Positions 36,811-45,525 of a stretch of 64,000 nucleotides of DNA are shown here, in pieces. The position numbers and the translations under genes are program-made. Under the pieces are notes generated by a model. The model worked only from the letters and a program-made list of their open reading frames with translations. It had not been told where the DNA came from and searched no databases. The stretch comes from Arthrobacter gandavensis (lineage in GTDB: Bacteria; Actinomycetota; Actinomycetes; Actinomycetales; Micrococcaceae). The first letter of the stretch is position 1. Each line of letters opens with the position of its first letter. The stretch lies in contig NZ_JADKYW010000005.1 of assembly GCF_015355785.1 (NCBI RefSeq), positions 651,468 through 715,467 of the forward strand, written 5' to 3'.

Positions 36811-36850
36811 GTGGAGGAACACCCGGTCCTTGGGCCGCGTGCTCCTCCAC
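36811..36850 (-). terminator. Hairpin between TadC-like and pilin genes
   Basis: GTGGAGGAACAC (36811-36822) pairs with GTGCTCCTCCAC (36839-36850) with one mismatch (G-U or A-C depending on strand) around a 16-base loop. It lies in the 209-base gap between the assembly genes and the pilin genes. It could partly terminate upstream transcription or protect pilin mRNA. No U-run is present. Confidence 0.5.
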
Positions 36851-36886
36851 GAGCCCGGACACAGGCACAGGGCTGGGGATTGGAGG

Positions 36887-37528
36887 CTAGAACTCCGGCA
36901 ACAGCGCAAGCAGGAGCGGGACCACCGTGACGCATAGGAAAGCCGGCAGAGAGCACAAGCCCAGCGGCAAGACCAGCTGAATTCCAAGTGCCGCGGCCCG
37001 CCGCTCCGCATCCCGGGCCCGGCGGCGGCGGATCTGGGAGGCCTGGGCGTGGAGCACCTCGGCGGAGGGCGCGCCGCTGGACGCAGCAAAGGCAAGGGCG
37101 TCCCTGAGGATTGCGGCCGCGGGCGCTGCTTCCCGGGCCTCCCGTCCGTCCACCCTGGTTCCCAGCTCCCAGGCCTGTTCCCAACCGGCCCCCAGCTCCA
37201 GCGCCGTCACTACCCGGCGAAGGACCACCCCGAGCGGAGGGTCGGAGGTTTCAGCAAGCACCAGCAGCACGGTACCCAGCGGCCGCCCCGCAGAAAACAT
37301 GGCCGCAGAAAGGTCCAGCATGAGCGCCGGATCCCGAATGCCGGGAGCAGCGGCAAGGGTAGCCGCGGCACCGGACGACTTCCCGGCGCCCAGTGCTGCA
37401 GCGCGTCCGGCCTCGCCGGTTGCATCAGTTGACCCTTCCTCCGAAGCAACTCCGCTCGACCTGACGGGACTTATCCACAGGACTACTGCCGCGAGGCAGA
37501 GCAGAAGGCCCACTGCAAGGCCCGTCAT
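36887..37528 (-). CDS. Type II secretion F-domain protein, TadC-like
   Basis: A 213-residue membrane platform protein of the Tad assembly machine. One N-terminal helix (TGLAVGLLLCLAAVVLWI) is followed by a T2SSF-like helical cytoplasmic domain (about 65-175). A C-terminal hydrophobic pair (LVLPLGLCSLPAFLCVTVVPLLLALLP) completes the protein. It pairs with the TadB-like protein encoded just upstream, 16 bases away. The ATG at 37528 gives a normal N terminus; an upstream start would overlap the TadB gene. The large gap after it separates the assembly genes from the pilin genes. Confidence 0.85.
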   Translation of the reverse strand: MTGLAVGLLLCLAAVVLWISPVRSSGVASEEGSTDATGEAGRAAALGAGKSSGAAATLAAAPGIRDPALMLDLSAAMFSAGRPLGTVLLVLAETSDPPLGVVLRRVVTALELGAGWEQAWELGTRVDGREAREAAPAAAILRDALAFAASSGAPSAEVLHAQASQIRRRRARDAERRAAALGIQLVLPLGLCSLPAFLCVTVVPLLLALLPEF

Positions 37529-37544
37529 GTCCCGGTCCGGAACG

Positions 37545-38321
37545 TCACCTGGCCCCCTCCCCCGGCGGCACCGCACGCCGCATTAGCCGCCTGGACCAGA
37601 ACCGTGCAGCCAGGCCGAGCACCGCACCCGATCCGGCCGCGGCCCATCCGAGCGGGCTCTGGGCGAGGACAGCCAGCGGATTGGTTCCCAACAGGAATCC
37701 AAGCCCCAGCCCGGCCACGGGGAGCCAGGTGAGCAGCCGGACGGTGGCCTGCGGTCCGGAAAGTGCAGATGCCCGGGCAGCGCGGGAATCCAGGATTGCT
37801 TCAAGGCCCTGCGCGTAGCGTCCCAGGATGCCTGCCAGCGGCGCTCCGCTGCGCTCAGAGGCCTGTACACACGCCGCCAGGTCGCTCCACAGCACCGCAC
37901 GCAGCCCGGAGGTTCCCTGCGCAGCCTGGCGCAGCACAGGAACGGGGCTCATCCCGAGCAGGGCTGCACGGGCAGCACGGTCCAGGGTTGGTGATAGATG
38001 GTTCCCGGGAAGTGAGTCCTCTGCATCCCGATGCAGCCGGGCTGCATCAGCCCAGAGCTGGCCCGGCGTCCGGCCCGCTTCAAGAAGACCGGCCAACTGG
38101 TGGACCAGCAGTGGCAACCGGTGCAGTTCGTCCTCGGCGGAGCTTCTCTTCCGTCTGGCCCGCTGCTGCACGGAACGGCGCGGGCTCCGGGGCGGGGGAT
38201 CTGAGCCGGCCCCGAGCACAAACTGGTTCCGCTGCGTGAATTCCCATACCTTGTGGTCCGGGCTCTTGAGCATCAGCAGCCAGGCCGCTGCCAGCAGGCC
38301 GGTCACCCACAGGCCCGTCAC
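37545..38321 (-). CDS. Type II secretion F-domain protein, TadB-like
   Basis: A 258-residue inner-membrane platform protein. It has an N-terminal hydrophobic stretch (WVTGLLAAAWLLML), a basic cytoplasmic linker, and a T2SSF-type helical domain (about 75-195; LPLLVHQLAGLLEAGRTPGQLW). Two C-terminal helices end it. With TadC it would anchor the ATPase and add pilin subunits. The start chosen is GTG 38321, preceded by GGAGG at five bases. A longer frame to 38363 has no ribosome-binding site. It lies 73 bases after the ATPase gene in the same operon. Confidence 0.85.
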   Translation of the reverse strand: MTGLWVTGLLAAAWLLMLKSPDHKVWEFTQRNQFVLGAGSDPPPRSPRRSVQQRARRKRSSAEDELHRLPLLVHQLAGLLEAGRTPGQLWADAARLHRDAEDSLPGNHLSPTLDRAARAALLGMSPVPVLRQAAQGTSGLRAVLWSDLAACVQASERSGAPLAGILGRYAQGLEAILDSRAARASALSGPQATVRLLTWLPVAGLGLGFLLGTNPLAVLAQSPLGWAAAGSGAVLGLAARFWSRRLMRRAVPPGEGAR

Positions 38322-38394
38322 GCCCGCCTCCGGGCGATCGGTAGCCGGACAGGCAACCGGCACGGGACAGCGGACAGCTCCCGGACAGCTGCCG

Positions 38395-39600
38395 TCACCA
38401 TGCCGTCTTCGCGGTTAGCCGTGCCTGCAGCTTTTTCCAGCCCGGCCCGAATTCCGGAACGCCGGGACGGCAATCAAGCGCCGTGAGTGCAACCAGGGCA
38501 CCGTCGCCGGCTCGGTCCAGGACCGCGATCTCTGCAACGCGGCGACCCTCGGTGTCTCTTTCCAAGTGGATCAAAGCGTCCAGCGCCCCGGCAGCCTGCA
38601 GCGTGAGGGCCCGGGCGTTCAGCCCGGCGAGCGCACCAAGGGCAGCAAGCCGGGCGGGCACGGTTGACGCGGCGCTTGCGTGAATCGTTCCGCCGGCGCC
38701 GTCGTGGCCCGTATTCATTGCCGCGAGGAGTTCCCGCACTTCCGCCCCGCGGCATTCCCCGACGATCAACCGGTCAGGCCGCATGCGCATGGCCTGACGA
38801 AGCAGGTCGGCGAGGTCCACTGATCCGGCGCGCTCAATGTTGGTGTGCCGGGCCTGCAGCCCTATGACGTGGGGGTGCCCGGGCATTAGCTCGGCGGCAT
38901 CCTCGATCAGCACCAGGCGTTCATGCGGCGGGCAGAGGGACAGCAGGCCCGAGAGCAGTGTGGTTTTGCCGGTGCCGGTGGCACCGCTGATGAGGAAATT
39001 CAGCCTGGAGGCTACAACGCTCCGCAATATTCGCGCACACTCTGCGCCCATCATGCCCGCGGCCTGGAGTTCTTCCAGGCTGAAATTGTCTGCTGCCCGA
39101 ACCCGGATCGACAGCAGGGTGGAACCGGTGGAGACCGGCGGCAGCACTGCGTGCACGCGGCACCCCCGAAGCTGTACATCCGCGCAGGGCGATGAATCAT
39201 CCAGGCGCCGCCCACCGGCGGCGATCAGCCGCACAGCCAGCCCCTGCAGCTCGGCCTCGGAGGAGAAGGAGACTTCGGTCCGTGAGAGGCCGGCTCCGGT
39301 GTCTATCCATACCTCCCGCGGCCCATTGACCAGGATGTCTGTCAGGCCCGGTATTCGAAGAAGTCCCTGCAGCGGACCGAGGCCCTGCAGCTCCGCATGA
39401 ACCCGGTCAACGGCACGCAGGCCGCCGTCCGATCCCAGCAGGCGGCCGCTGGCATGAACCGCCGCTGCCAGCCGCGCACCTGTGACGGGGACGTCGCCGG
39501 CCAGGACGTCCTCCCGGATTTGGTTGACCAGTCCGGCATAGGCTTGCGGATCAGCTGCCCGCTGCGCCGGGCGCCGGGCCCGCCGCCCCGCTCCGTTCAT
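38395..39600 (-). CDS. TadA/CpaF-type secretion ATPase
   Basis: A 401-residue hexameric ATPase powering Tad pilus assembly or a related secretion step. The N-terminal domain carries LGPLQGLLRIPGLTDILVNG (about 74-93), diagnostic of the family. Walker A is SGATGTGKTTLLSGLL, the Asp box LVLIEDAAEL, and Walker B/His box RMRPDRLIVGECRGAEV and TGHDGAGGTIHA. It is the helicase/secretion-neighbourhood ATPase type. Its ATG overlaps the CpaE-like gene stop by four bases, which couples regulator and motor. No prepilin peptidase gene lies in the cluster. Confidence 0.93.
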   Translation of the reverse strand: MNGAGRRARRPAQRAADPQAYAGLVNQIREDVLAGDVPVTGARLAAAVHASGRLLGSDGGLRAVDRVHAELQGLGPLQGLLRIPGLTDILVNGPREVWIDTGAGLSRTEVSFSSEAELQGLAVRLIAAGGRRLDDSSPCADVQLRGCRVHAVLPPVSTGSTLLSIRVRAADNFSLEELQAAGMMGAECARILRSVVASRLNFLISGATGTGKTTLLSGLLSLCPPHERLVLIEDAAELMPGHPHVIGLQARHTNIERAGSVDLADLLRQAMRMRPDRLIVGECRGAEVRELLAAMNTGHDGAGGTIHASAASTVPARLAALGALAGLNARALTLQAAGALDALIHLERDTEGRRVAEIAVLDRAGDGALVALTALDCRPGVPEFGPGWKKLQARLTAKTAW

Positions 39601-40721
39601 GCATCCCGCCCCGGGGTGGACCCTGCGGCTGCCAGGATACCGCCGACTGCCCGGCGGAGCCGTCTGCGCCGGGCATCCAGCAGGCGTCCGTCATCGGAGG
39701 CTGACGCCAGGCCGCGCATCCACGGCAGGTAACCGGCCAGTTCCATCCCGAGCAGCCCGGCTATCCGAGCCTCATCCATGCCTTCCTGGAGCGGGCCCCG
39801 GACGACGGCGAATGCAGGCGGCGCTCCGGAGCCCAGGCTGTTCCACCAGGACTTGGCAGCGAGCAGGCGGGCCGTTCCTCCTCCGACGACCGCCAACAGT
39901 GCATCGCACTGTTCCAGCGCCCTCGAAGTCCGCGGAGGACAGCTGCCCAGGTCCAGGATGGTCAGTTCAAAAGCTGCCCGGGCCGCGTGCAGGACCGCAG
40001 GCTGGACCTCGTCTTCCAGGCCTTCCGGCGCGGGTTCACCGGCGGCGTTCCCAAGCACCGCAAAGCGCCCCGCCTCCGGGAGGGCAGCCGCCAGCTGGGC
40101 CGGATTGACCGTTCCCTCAACACCGGCAAGGTCCTGCCAGCGCAGTCCGCTCGCATCCGCTGCGCCCACACGGTATTCGAGCCCTCCCCCGCCGGTGCCC
40201 GTTTCAGCGAGCAGTACCTGCAGCCCGGACTCAGCCGCTTCCCTGGCCAGCAGGCAAGCCAGAGTTGAACCGCCGGCACCGCCGCACGCCCCCGCCACGC
40301 CGAGGATCCGGCCGGTGGGAGAGTTGCGGCGGGCGAGGTGCTCCGCCAGCCAGGCCGCTGCTTGGGGCAGCACTGCCACGCCATCCACGCCGTGGCGGGC
40401 GGACTGCTGCCATGGCTCGTCGGCGTCGAAACCAACACAGATGGTTTCCATTCCGCCAAAACCTCCCAGCGCACGTCCGCCGCGTTCCAGGGCGTGGGGG
40501 TCCACCAGCAGGATTCCGGGCGAAAGCGTCAGTGCCCCGGAAACGGTCTCCGCCGTGGCGAGGGCAATGCCGGCCGCGACGGCGATGCGCGCGATTTCGT
40601 CCTGGAGCTCCTGGTTCTTGGGAATCACCAGCACGGCGTCTCCTCCGCCGGGTTGGCCGAAGTGTGCCCGTTCCGGGTGGACCTGCCTGGCCCGCGGGGT
40701 CCAGGAGAGAGTTTCCGTCAT
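39597..40721 (-). CDS. CpaE/Ssd-like septum-site ATPase homologue (degenerate P-loop)
   Basis: A 374-residue MinD/ParA-superfamily protein heading the Tad operon. An N-terminal receiver-like domain (about 30-130) precedes the ATPase fold. The P-loop position reads VAGACGGAGGSTLACLLARE (here without flanks): the glycines and Ser-Thr remain but both lysines of the deviant Walker A motif are missing. It is the actinobacterial CpaE-like family; the mycobacterial homologue Ssd is linked to septum regulation. It probably positions the Tad machine without normal ATP hydrolysis. The ATG at 40721 was chosen over upstream codons that would leave a random Arg/Pro-rich tail. Confidence 0.85.
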   Translation of the reverse strand: MTETLSWTPRARQVHPERAHFGQPGGGDAVLVIPKNQELQDEIARIAVAAGIALATAETVSGALTLSPGILLVDPHALERGGRALGGFGGMETICVGFDADEPWQQSARHGVDGVAVLPQAAAWLAEHLARRNSPTGRILGVAGACGGAGGSTLACLLAREAAESGLQVLLAETGTGGGGLEYRVGAADASGLRWQDLAGVEGTVNPAQLAAALPEAGRFAVLGNAAGEPAPEGLEDEVQPAVLHAARAAFELTILDLGSCPPRTSRALEQCDALLAVVGGGTARLLAAKSWWNSLGSGAPPAFAVVRGPLQEGMDEARIAGLLGMELAGYLPWMRGLASASDDGRLLDARRRRLRRAVGGILAAAGSTPGRDA

Positions 40722-40876
40722 GGGTCCAGCTTCTCGGTCATGCCCCGCCCCCGGACCATGAGAACTGGGACTGGGGACTAAAAGGCCCCTGCGCTCAGGG
40801 GCTGGCGTCCTGTGGAGGACAAGCCGTCCGGTCCGGCTCCCCGTGCCGTCTGCGGATGTCCCCGGGACAAGGAAGA

Positions 40877-42598
40877 ATGAAGGGCATGCACCTCGTCCTG
40901 GCCCCCGCTCCCGGAAGCGCCGACGCCTGGGTCCTGCAGCCGGCTGATGCCGCCGGGGCACCCACCGCACCGGGCGCCGTCGTACCCGGAGCCGAGCTGG
41001 CGCACGCTGTGGCGCAGGCGGAACAGCGGCCGGTCCGCTGGGTCTGGGACCGCAGCCGGGAGACATACGGCAGGCTTCTGGCCGCCGGGAGCAGCGTCGA
41101 ACGCAGCCATGACCTCAGCCTGTGCCGGGAGATCCTCCGCAACTCGGAATACGCCGCGGAAACGCCCTACATCAAGGAACTGCGGGCCCGCCGTCCGGAG
41201 GACGAACCCGATTTGGCACCCCGGCAGCTGCTGCCGGCAGCCCCGGCACCGGACCAGGGATCGCTGTTCGAGGGGCTCGACGGCGCCGGGAACCTCGATC
41301 CCCGCTCACGGCAGCATACCCGCACGGTGGAGGAACTAACCGAAGAGCTCCAGGACCAGCTCGCCGCCGTCGCCGGAAGCCCCGAAAGGCGCCGGCTCAC
41401 CCTGCTGCTCGCCGCCGAATCCGCCGGCGGACTGGTTGCTGCCGAAATGGAACACGCGGGCATTCCCTGGCGCCGGGACCTGCACGAAGCCATGCTGGAA
41501 GAGCAGCTCGGGCCACGCCCGCCGGAAGGCCAGCGTCCGGTGAAACTGGAAGCCGCAGTTGCCGAGCTGCGGGCAAAGCTGGGCAATCCGTCCTTCAACC
41601 CCGACTCGCCGCAGGAACTCCTGCGCGCCCTTCACCGCGTCGGCATTGAGGTGCGGACCACCCGCACCTGGGAACTTGAGCAGCAGGACCACCCCGCGAT
41701 CGAACCGCTGCTGCGCTATAAAAAGCTTGCCCGGCTCCTCTCAGCCAGCGGCTGGAGCTGGCTGGATGACTGGGTGGAGAACGGACGGTTCCGCACCGAG
41801 TACGTGGTGGGCGGCGTCGTGTCCGGGCGCTGGTCCTCCCGCGGCGGAGGCGCCCTGCAGATCCCCAAGTCCGTGCGCGATGCAGTGCGGGCGGATCGCG
41901 GGCATAAGCTCCTCGTCGCCGACGCCGCCCAGCTGGAACCCCGGGTCCTCGCTGCCCTGGGACAGGATTCGGTCCTTGCTGCAGCTGCCCGCGGCAAGGA
42001 CCTGTACCAGGGCATTGCAGACCAGGGCTTCAATGGCGACCGGTCACTGGCCAAAATGGCCATGCTCGGAGCCATGTACGGGGCGACCAGCGGTGAGGCG
42101 GGCCGGCTGATGCCCGTCCTGACCCGGAACTATCCCCGCGCAATCGCCGTCGTGGAACGCGCTGCACGTGCCGGCGAAGCCGGCGGAACGGTTTCCAGCC
42201 GGCTGGGCCGCAGCACTCCCCCGGCCTCCGAACGGTGGCTTGCCTCGCAGCGGACCGCGTCAGCGGAGGAACAGCGCCGTGCGGATAACCTGGCCCGTTC
42301 CCGGGGCCGTTTCACGCGGAACTTCGTGGTCCAGGGCACAGCGGCCGAGTGGGCTACCTGCTGGCTGGCGGGAATACGACGGCGGCTGCGGGCGGCGTCG
42401 GGAGCCTCACCGGCAGGACGGCTCGTGTTCTTCCTGCATGACGAAGTGATGCTTGAGGTTCCGGCCGGGCGTGTCCGGGAGGCAGAGGTGATCGTCACCG
42501 AAGCCGCGGCGGAGGCGACAGAGTTGCTCTTCGGAAAGATCCCGCTCGAGTTCCCGGTGGTGTGTGCCGCCGTCGACTCCTACGCAGAGGCGAAGTAG
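40877..42598 (+). CDS. Stand-alone family A DNA polymerase (annotated 'bifunctional 3'-5' exonuclease/DNA polymerase' in Actinobacteria)
   Basis: A 573-residue Pol I-like enzyme lacking the 5' nuclease domain. Polymerase motif A is LLVADAAQLEPRVLAALG with the catalytic Asp. The O-helix is RSLAKMAMLGAMYG (Arg and Lys kept; Leu at the usual Phe position), and motif C is FFLHDEVMLEV. The N-terminal 190 residues sit where the proofreading domain should be but show no DxE exonuclease motif, so proofreading is doubtful. It is a second polymerase distinct from PolA and probably serves repair. The ATG is preceded by AAGGA; the frame is open far upstream but only by chance. Confidence 0.88.
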   Translation: MKGMHLVLAPAPGSADAWVLQPADAAGAPTAPGAVVPGAELAHAVAQAEQRPVRWVWDRSRETYGRLLAAGSSVERSHDLSLCREILRNSEYAAETPYIKELRARRPEDEPDLAPRQLLPAAPAPDQGSLFEGLDGAGNLDPRSRQHTRTVEELTEELQDQLAAVAGSPERRRLTLLLAAESAGGLVAAEMEHAGIPWRRDLHEAMLEEQLGPRPPEGQRPVKLEAAVAELRAKLGNPSFNPDSPQELLRALHRVGIEVRTTRTWELEQQDHPAIEPLLRYKKLARLLSASGWSWLDDWVENGRFRTEYVVGGVVSGRWSSRGGGALQIPKSVRDAVRADRGHKLLVADAAQLEPRVLAALGQDSVLAAAARGKDLYQGIADQGFNGDRSLAKMAMLGAMYGATSGEAGRLMPVLTRNYPRAIAVVERAARAGEAGGTVSSRLGRSTPPASERWLASQRTASAEEQRRADNLARSRGRFTRNFVVQGTAAEWATCWLAGIRRRLRAASGASPAGRLVFFLHDEVMLEVPAGRVREAEVIVTEAAAEATELLFGKIPLEFPVVCAAVDSYAEAK

Positions 42599-42601
42599 GG
42601 C

Positions 42602-43561
42602 TCAGCCGGCCCGGCTGGCTGCCGCGCCGGCAGCAAAGGGCGCAGGACGCTGGGGGGAACCGGGAGCCGGGAACCAGCGCACCGCCAGCAGCGCGTAGGC
42701 CAGTACGATGGCGATGGATACCGGGAGGTGGGCCAGCGGCATGTCGACGGCGTTCGGGTCCGCCAGCCCCACCGCTCCCATCGCCAGCACCACCAGGTTA
42801 TTCACCACGTGCAGGGCAATGGCCGCTTCCAGTCCGCCCGTGCGCCACGTCAGCCAGCCTGCTGCCACGGCGAAGACGGCGACGTCGATCTGGCCCGCCA
42901 GCCCGTAGCCGTGGCCGAGCACGAACAACGGCACCGGGAGAAGGATCGCAAATGCCGGATGGCGTAGCCAGGACCCAATGACCTGCATGAGCAGCCCCCG
43001 GAAAACGTATTCCTCCGCGGCGGCCTGGAACGGGACCAGCGCCGCGGCGACCAGGAGCATGACCCACCATCCCCCGGCTCCGCTGCCGGATGACTCGCCC
43101 GAGGGCTCAGCGGGCAATAGCAGCGTAAGGGCGCTGCCGGCCAGGAGGAGCCCGGTGGCCAGCCCCAGCAGCTTGGGAAAGAGCTGCCAGCGCAGCCGGC
43201 CGGCAACCGACGAAAGCGTCCCGGCGCTCCGCCGGCCACCCCACCGCACGCCAAGCGCTGCCGCAGGCCAGAGTAGGCACACCGTTCCCAGCAGGAACGC
43301 CAGCTGCCCCGGGTCGCGTAGGTCTGTCCCCGACGAAACGGCACTCTCTACGGTGGCGGCAACGGATGGAACGAAAAGCCCAAGGATGACAAGGAACACG
43401 ATGGAAGCCAGGACCAGGACGCAGTAGATTCCGGCGGCACAGAGCAGGGTGAGCACCGGGCGCCACCACCGGTGGTCCGGCCTGGAACGGGCGAGCCGGT
43501 GGAAGGCAGTCCCGTCGAGTGCTGCCGTGGCTGGGATGTGGAGTGAGGAAGGGAAGACCAT
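42602..43561 (-). CDS. CPBP family intramembrane metalloprotease
   Basis: A 319-residue membrane protein with about eight helices. The CPBP (Rce1/Abi) motifs are present: AAEEYVFRGLLMQV (EExxxR), FVLGHGYG with the first His, and LHVVNNLVV with the second. Such proteases act on prenylated or membrane substrates, or on peptides in bacteriocin immunity. The substrate is unknown here. The ATG at 43561 begins MVFPSSLHI; a longer upstream frame is less likely. It is convergent with the polymerase gene, three bases between stops, and divergent from the histidine kinase. Confidence 0.87.
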   Translation of the reverse strand: MVFPSSLHIPATAALDGTAFHRLARSRPDHRWWRPVLTLLCAAGIYCVLVLASIVFLVILGLFVPSVAATVESAVSSGTDLRDPGQLAFLLGTVCLLWPAAALGVRWGGRRSAGTLSSVAGRLRWQLFPKLLGLATGLLLAGSALTLLLPAEPSGESSGSGAGGWWVMLLVAAALVPFQAAAEEYVFRGLLMQVIGSWLRHPAFAILLPVPLFVLGHGYGLAGQIDVAVFAVAAGWLTWRTGGLEAAIALHVVNNLVVLAMGAVGLADPNAVDMPLAHLPVSIAIVLAYALLAVRWFPAPGSPQRPAPFAAGAAASRAG

Positions 43562-43695
43562 GTTCCCAGCATCCTTGCCGCCGGCCCGGTCCCGCATCCG
43601 TCCTGCGGCCCTTTCAGGCTCCCTCCTCCGGCACCCCGAAGCTCATGCTTTCGGCCAATTGCCGGGGAGAAGCGGCCCTCACTAGGATCGATTGA

Positions 43696-44865
43696 ATGCA
43701 TCCGATGCCTTACCGCCCCAGCGTCCTCCGGACCACGGGACTGACCCTCGGCGCGGCGGCGGCCGGAATCGTCGCCTTCCTGGTGGTGCAGGGCAGCCTG
43801 CTTCCCGCTGAGGGTTCGCAGCCGCCACCGGGTTTCCTGGCACTGATGGTGCTGGACCTGCTGCTGGGCCTCGCCGCCGTCGGGCTCCTGCCGCTGGCGC
43901 TTCGGAGGGCGCCGCTGGCCGCCGGCCTGCCGATCATCGTCCTCTCTTCACTCTCCTCACTGGCATTCATCCCGGCCTGCATGGCGTTGATCGGTATTGC
44001 CGCCCTGCGCCGGCCGCGCGCGCTGGGCGCCGCGGCAGCCGCCTACGCTGCCGCCGTCGCGGTGGACCTGGCCGTGCATCCGGACGGGGACCTGCCCTGG
44101 TGGGCCGTTCCGACGGCAGCCGGCCTGCTGCTTGCGGTCCTAGTTCTGGTGGGCCTCAACCGTGGTGCCCGGCGGCAGCTCATCCGCTCCCTGCAGCATG
44201 AGGCACAGAGCGCGCACCGCGAACAGGAAGCGCGGATGTCCGCAGCGCGGCTGGCTGAACGCACCCGCATCGCCCGGGAAATGCATGACACGCTCTCCCA
44301 CCGGCTGAGCCTGATCTCCATGCATGCCGGCGCCCTCGAGTACCGCTCCGATCTGGACCGGGACACCATCCGGGCCACCGCGGCGGTCCTGCGTGAGACC
44401 GCGCAGACAGCTGCGGGTGAACTGCGCACCGTCCTGTCCGTGCTGCGGGAAGATCCGGCGGAGACCACCCCCCAGCCTGCACTGGACTCGATTCCGGGCC
44501 TGGTGTCTTCCGCACGGACTGCCGGCAGCGACGTTACGCTGCAGATGGAGCCGCCGCTCCAGGGCGAGGCTGCAGCGTCCCTGCCGGACGCAACCTCCCG
44601 CCATCTGTACCGGATTGTGCAGGAAGGGCTCACCAATGCGCAGAAGCACGCTCCGCACCAGCCCATCCAGGTTTCCCTCACCGGAGCGCCCGGACGAGGC
44701 ATCACTGTGGCGGTCAGCAACCCCCTGCCGGCCGGCGCAGCAGCTCCGGATGCCGGCGGGCTTGGCCTGGTCGGCCTGGCTGAACGGGCCCGGCTCGCGG
44801 GCGGATCCTTTGAAACCGGCGTCCGCGGAGACGTCTACGCGACGACTGTGAAGGTGCCCTGGTGA
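43696..44865 (+). CDS. Sensor histidine kinase, NarL/DesK type
   Basis: A 389-residue membrane kinase. About five N-terminal helices (15-150) have no large outer domain, suggesting it senses the membrane or a small hydrophobic signal. HisKA_3 follows with the phospho-acceptor His in REMHDTLSHRLSLISMHAGA (about residue 196). The HATPase domain has IVQEGLTNAQKHAP (N box) and GGLGLVGLAERARLAGG (G box). Its stop overlaps the GTG start of the response regulator by four bases. That regulator carries a frameshift, so the pair may no longer work. Confidence 0.92.
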   Translation: MHPMPYRPSVLRTTGLTLGAAAAGIVAFLVVQGSLLPAEGSQPPPGFLALMVLDLLLGLAAVGLLPLALRRAPLAAGLPIIVLSSLSSLAFIPACMALIGIAALRRPRALGAAAAAYAAAVAVDLAVHPDGDLPWWAVPTAAGLLLAVLVLVGLNRGARRQLIRSLQHEAQSAHREQEARMSAARLAERTRIAREMHDTLSHRLSLISMHAGALEYRSDLDRDTIRATAAVLRETAQTAAGELRTVLSVLREDPAETTPQPALDSIPGLVSSARTAGSDVTLQMEPPLQGEAAASLPDATSRHLYRIVQEGLTNAQKHAPHQPIQVSLTGAPGRGITVAVSNPLPAGAAAPDAGGLGLVGLAERARLAGGSFETGVRGDVYATTVKVPW

Positions 44866-45525
44866 ATTCGGTACGGGTCCTGCTGACCGACGACGAGCCG
44901 CTCATCCGGGCGGGGCTGCGGCTCATCCTTGACGGCGCACCGGACATCGAGATCGTGGGCGAGGCTGCGGACGGTGAGGCCGCTGTCCGGCTCGCGGGAC
45001 TGCTGCACCCGGATGTGGTTCTCATGGACATCCGGATGCCGGTCCTGAGCGGCATCGGCGCCACAGAACGCATCACAGCGATGTCTGCCCCGCCCCGGAT
45101 CATAGTCCTGACTTCGTTCGATACGGACGACTTCATTCTGTCGGCCCTGCGCGCCGGTGCCAGCGGGTTCCTCCTCAAGGACACTGCACCGGAAGCCCTG
45201 GTATCCGCCGTCCGGGATGCTGCGCAAGATTCACTGCAGTTCTCCCCCGCCGCTGAAGCGCATTGTCGCCGCCGCGGCGGCGGTCCCGCCGCCCTCCGTC
45301 CGGATACCGGACACCCGGCTGGAAGTTCTCAGCGAGCGGGAGCGGGAGGTCGCGGAGGCCGTGGCCCGCGGGCTGACGAATACGGAGATCAGCACCGAAC
45401 TGTTCGTCAGCGTCGCCACGGTGAAGACCCACATCGCCAACGCCTTCACCAAGCTGGACGTGACCAACCGGGTCCAGCTGGCCGTCACCGTCCTGGAGTC
45501 GCTGCGGAGCGCCGAGGCGACGTAG
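44862..45525 (+). pseudogene. LuxR/NarL-type response regulator, frameshifted
   Basis: The frame from GTG 44862 encodes a normal receiver domain: LLTDDEPLIRAG with acidic pocket, the phospho-acceptor Asp in VVLMDIRMPV, LTSF and the conserved Lys in FLLKDTAPE. After about residue 128 (DSLQFSPA) the meaning is lost. It resumes in the +1 frame with LKRIVAAA and a complete LuxR helix-turn-helix (LSEREREVAEAVARGL, then VATVKTHIANAFTKL) ending at TAG 45525. Restoring two bases in GCCGCTGAAG (near 45254) would rejoin FSPAALKRIVA. This is a two-base deletion or a sequencing error. The stop abuts that of the NUDIX gene. Confidence 0.88.
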
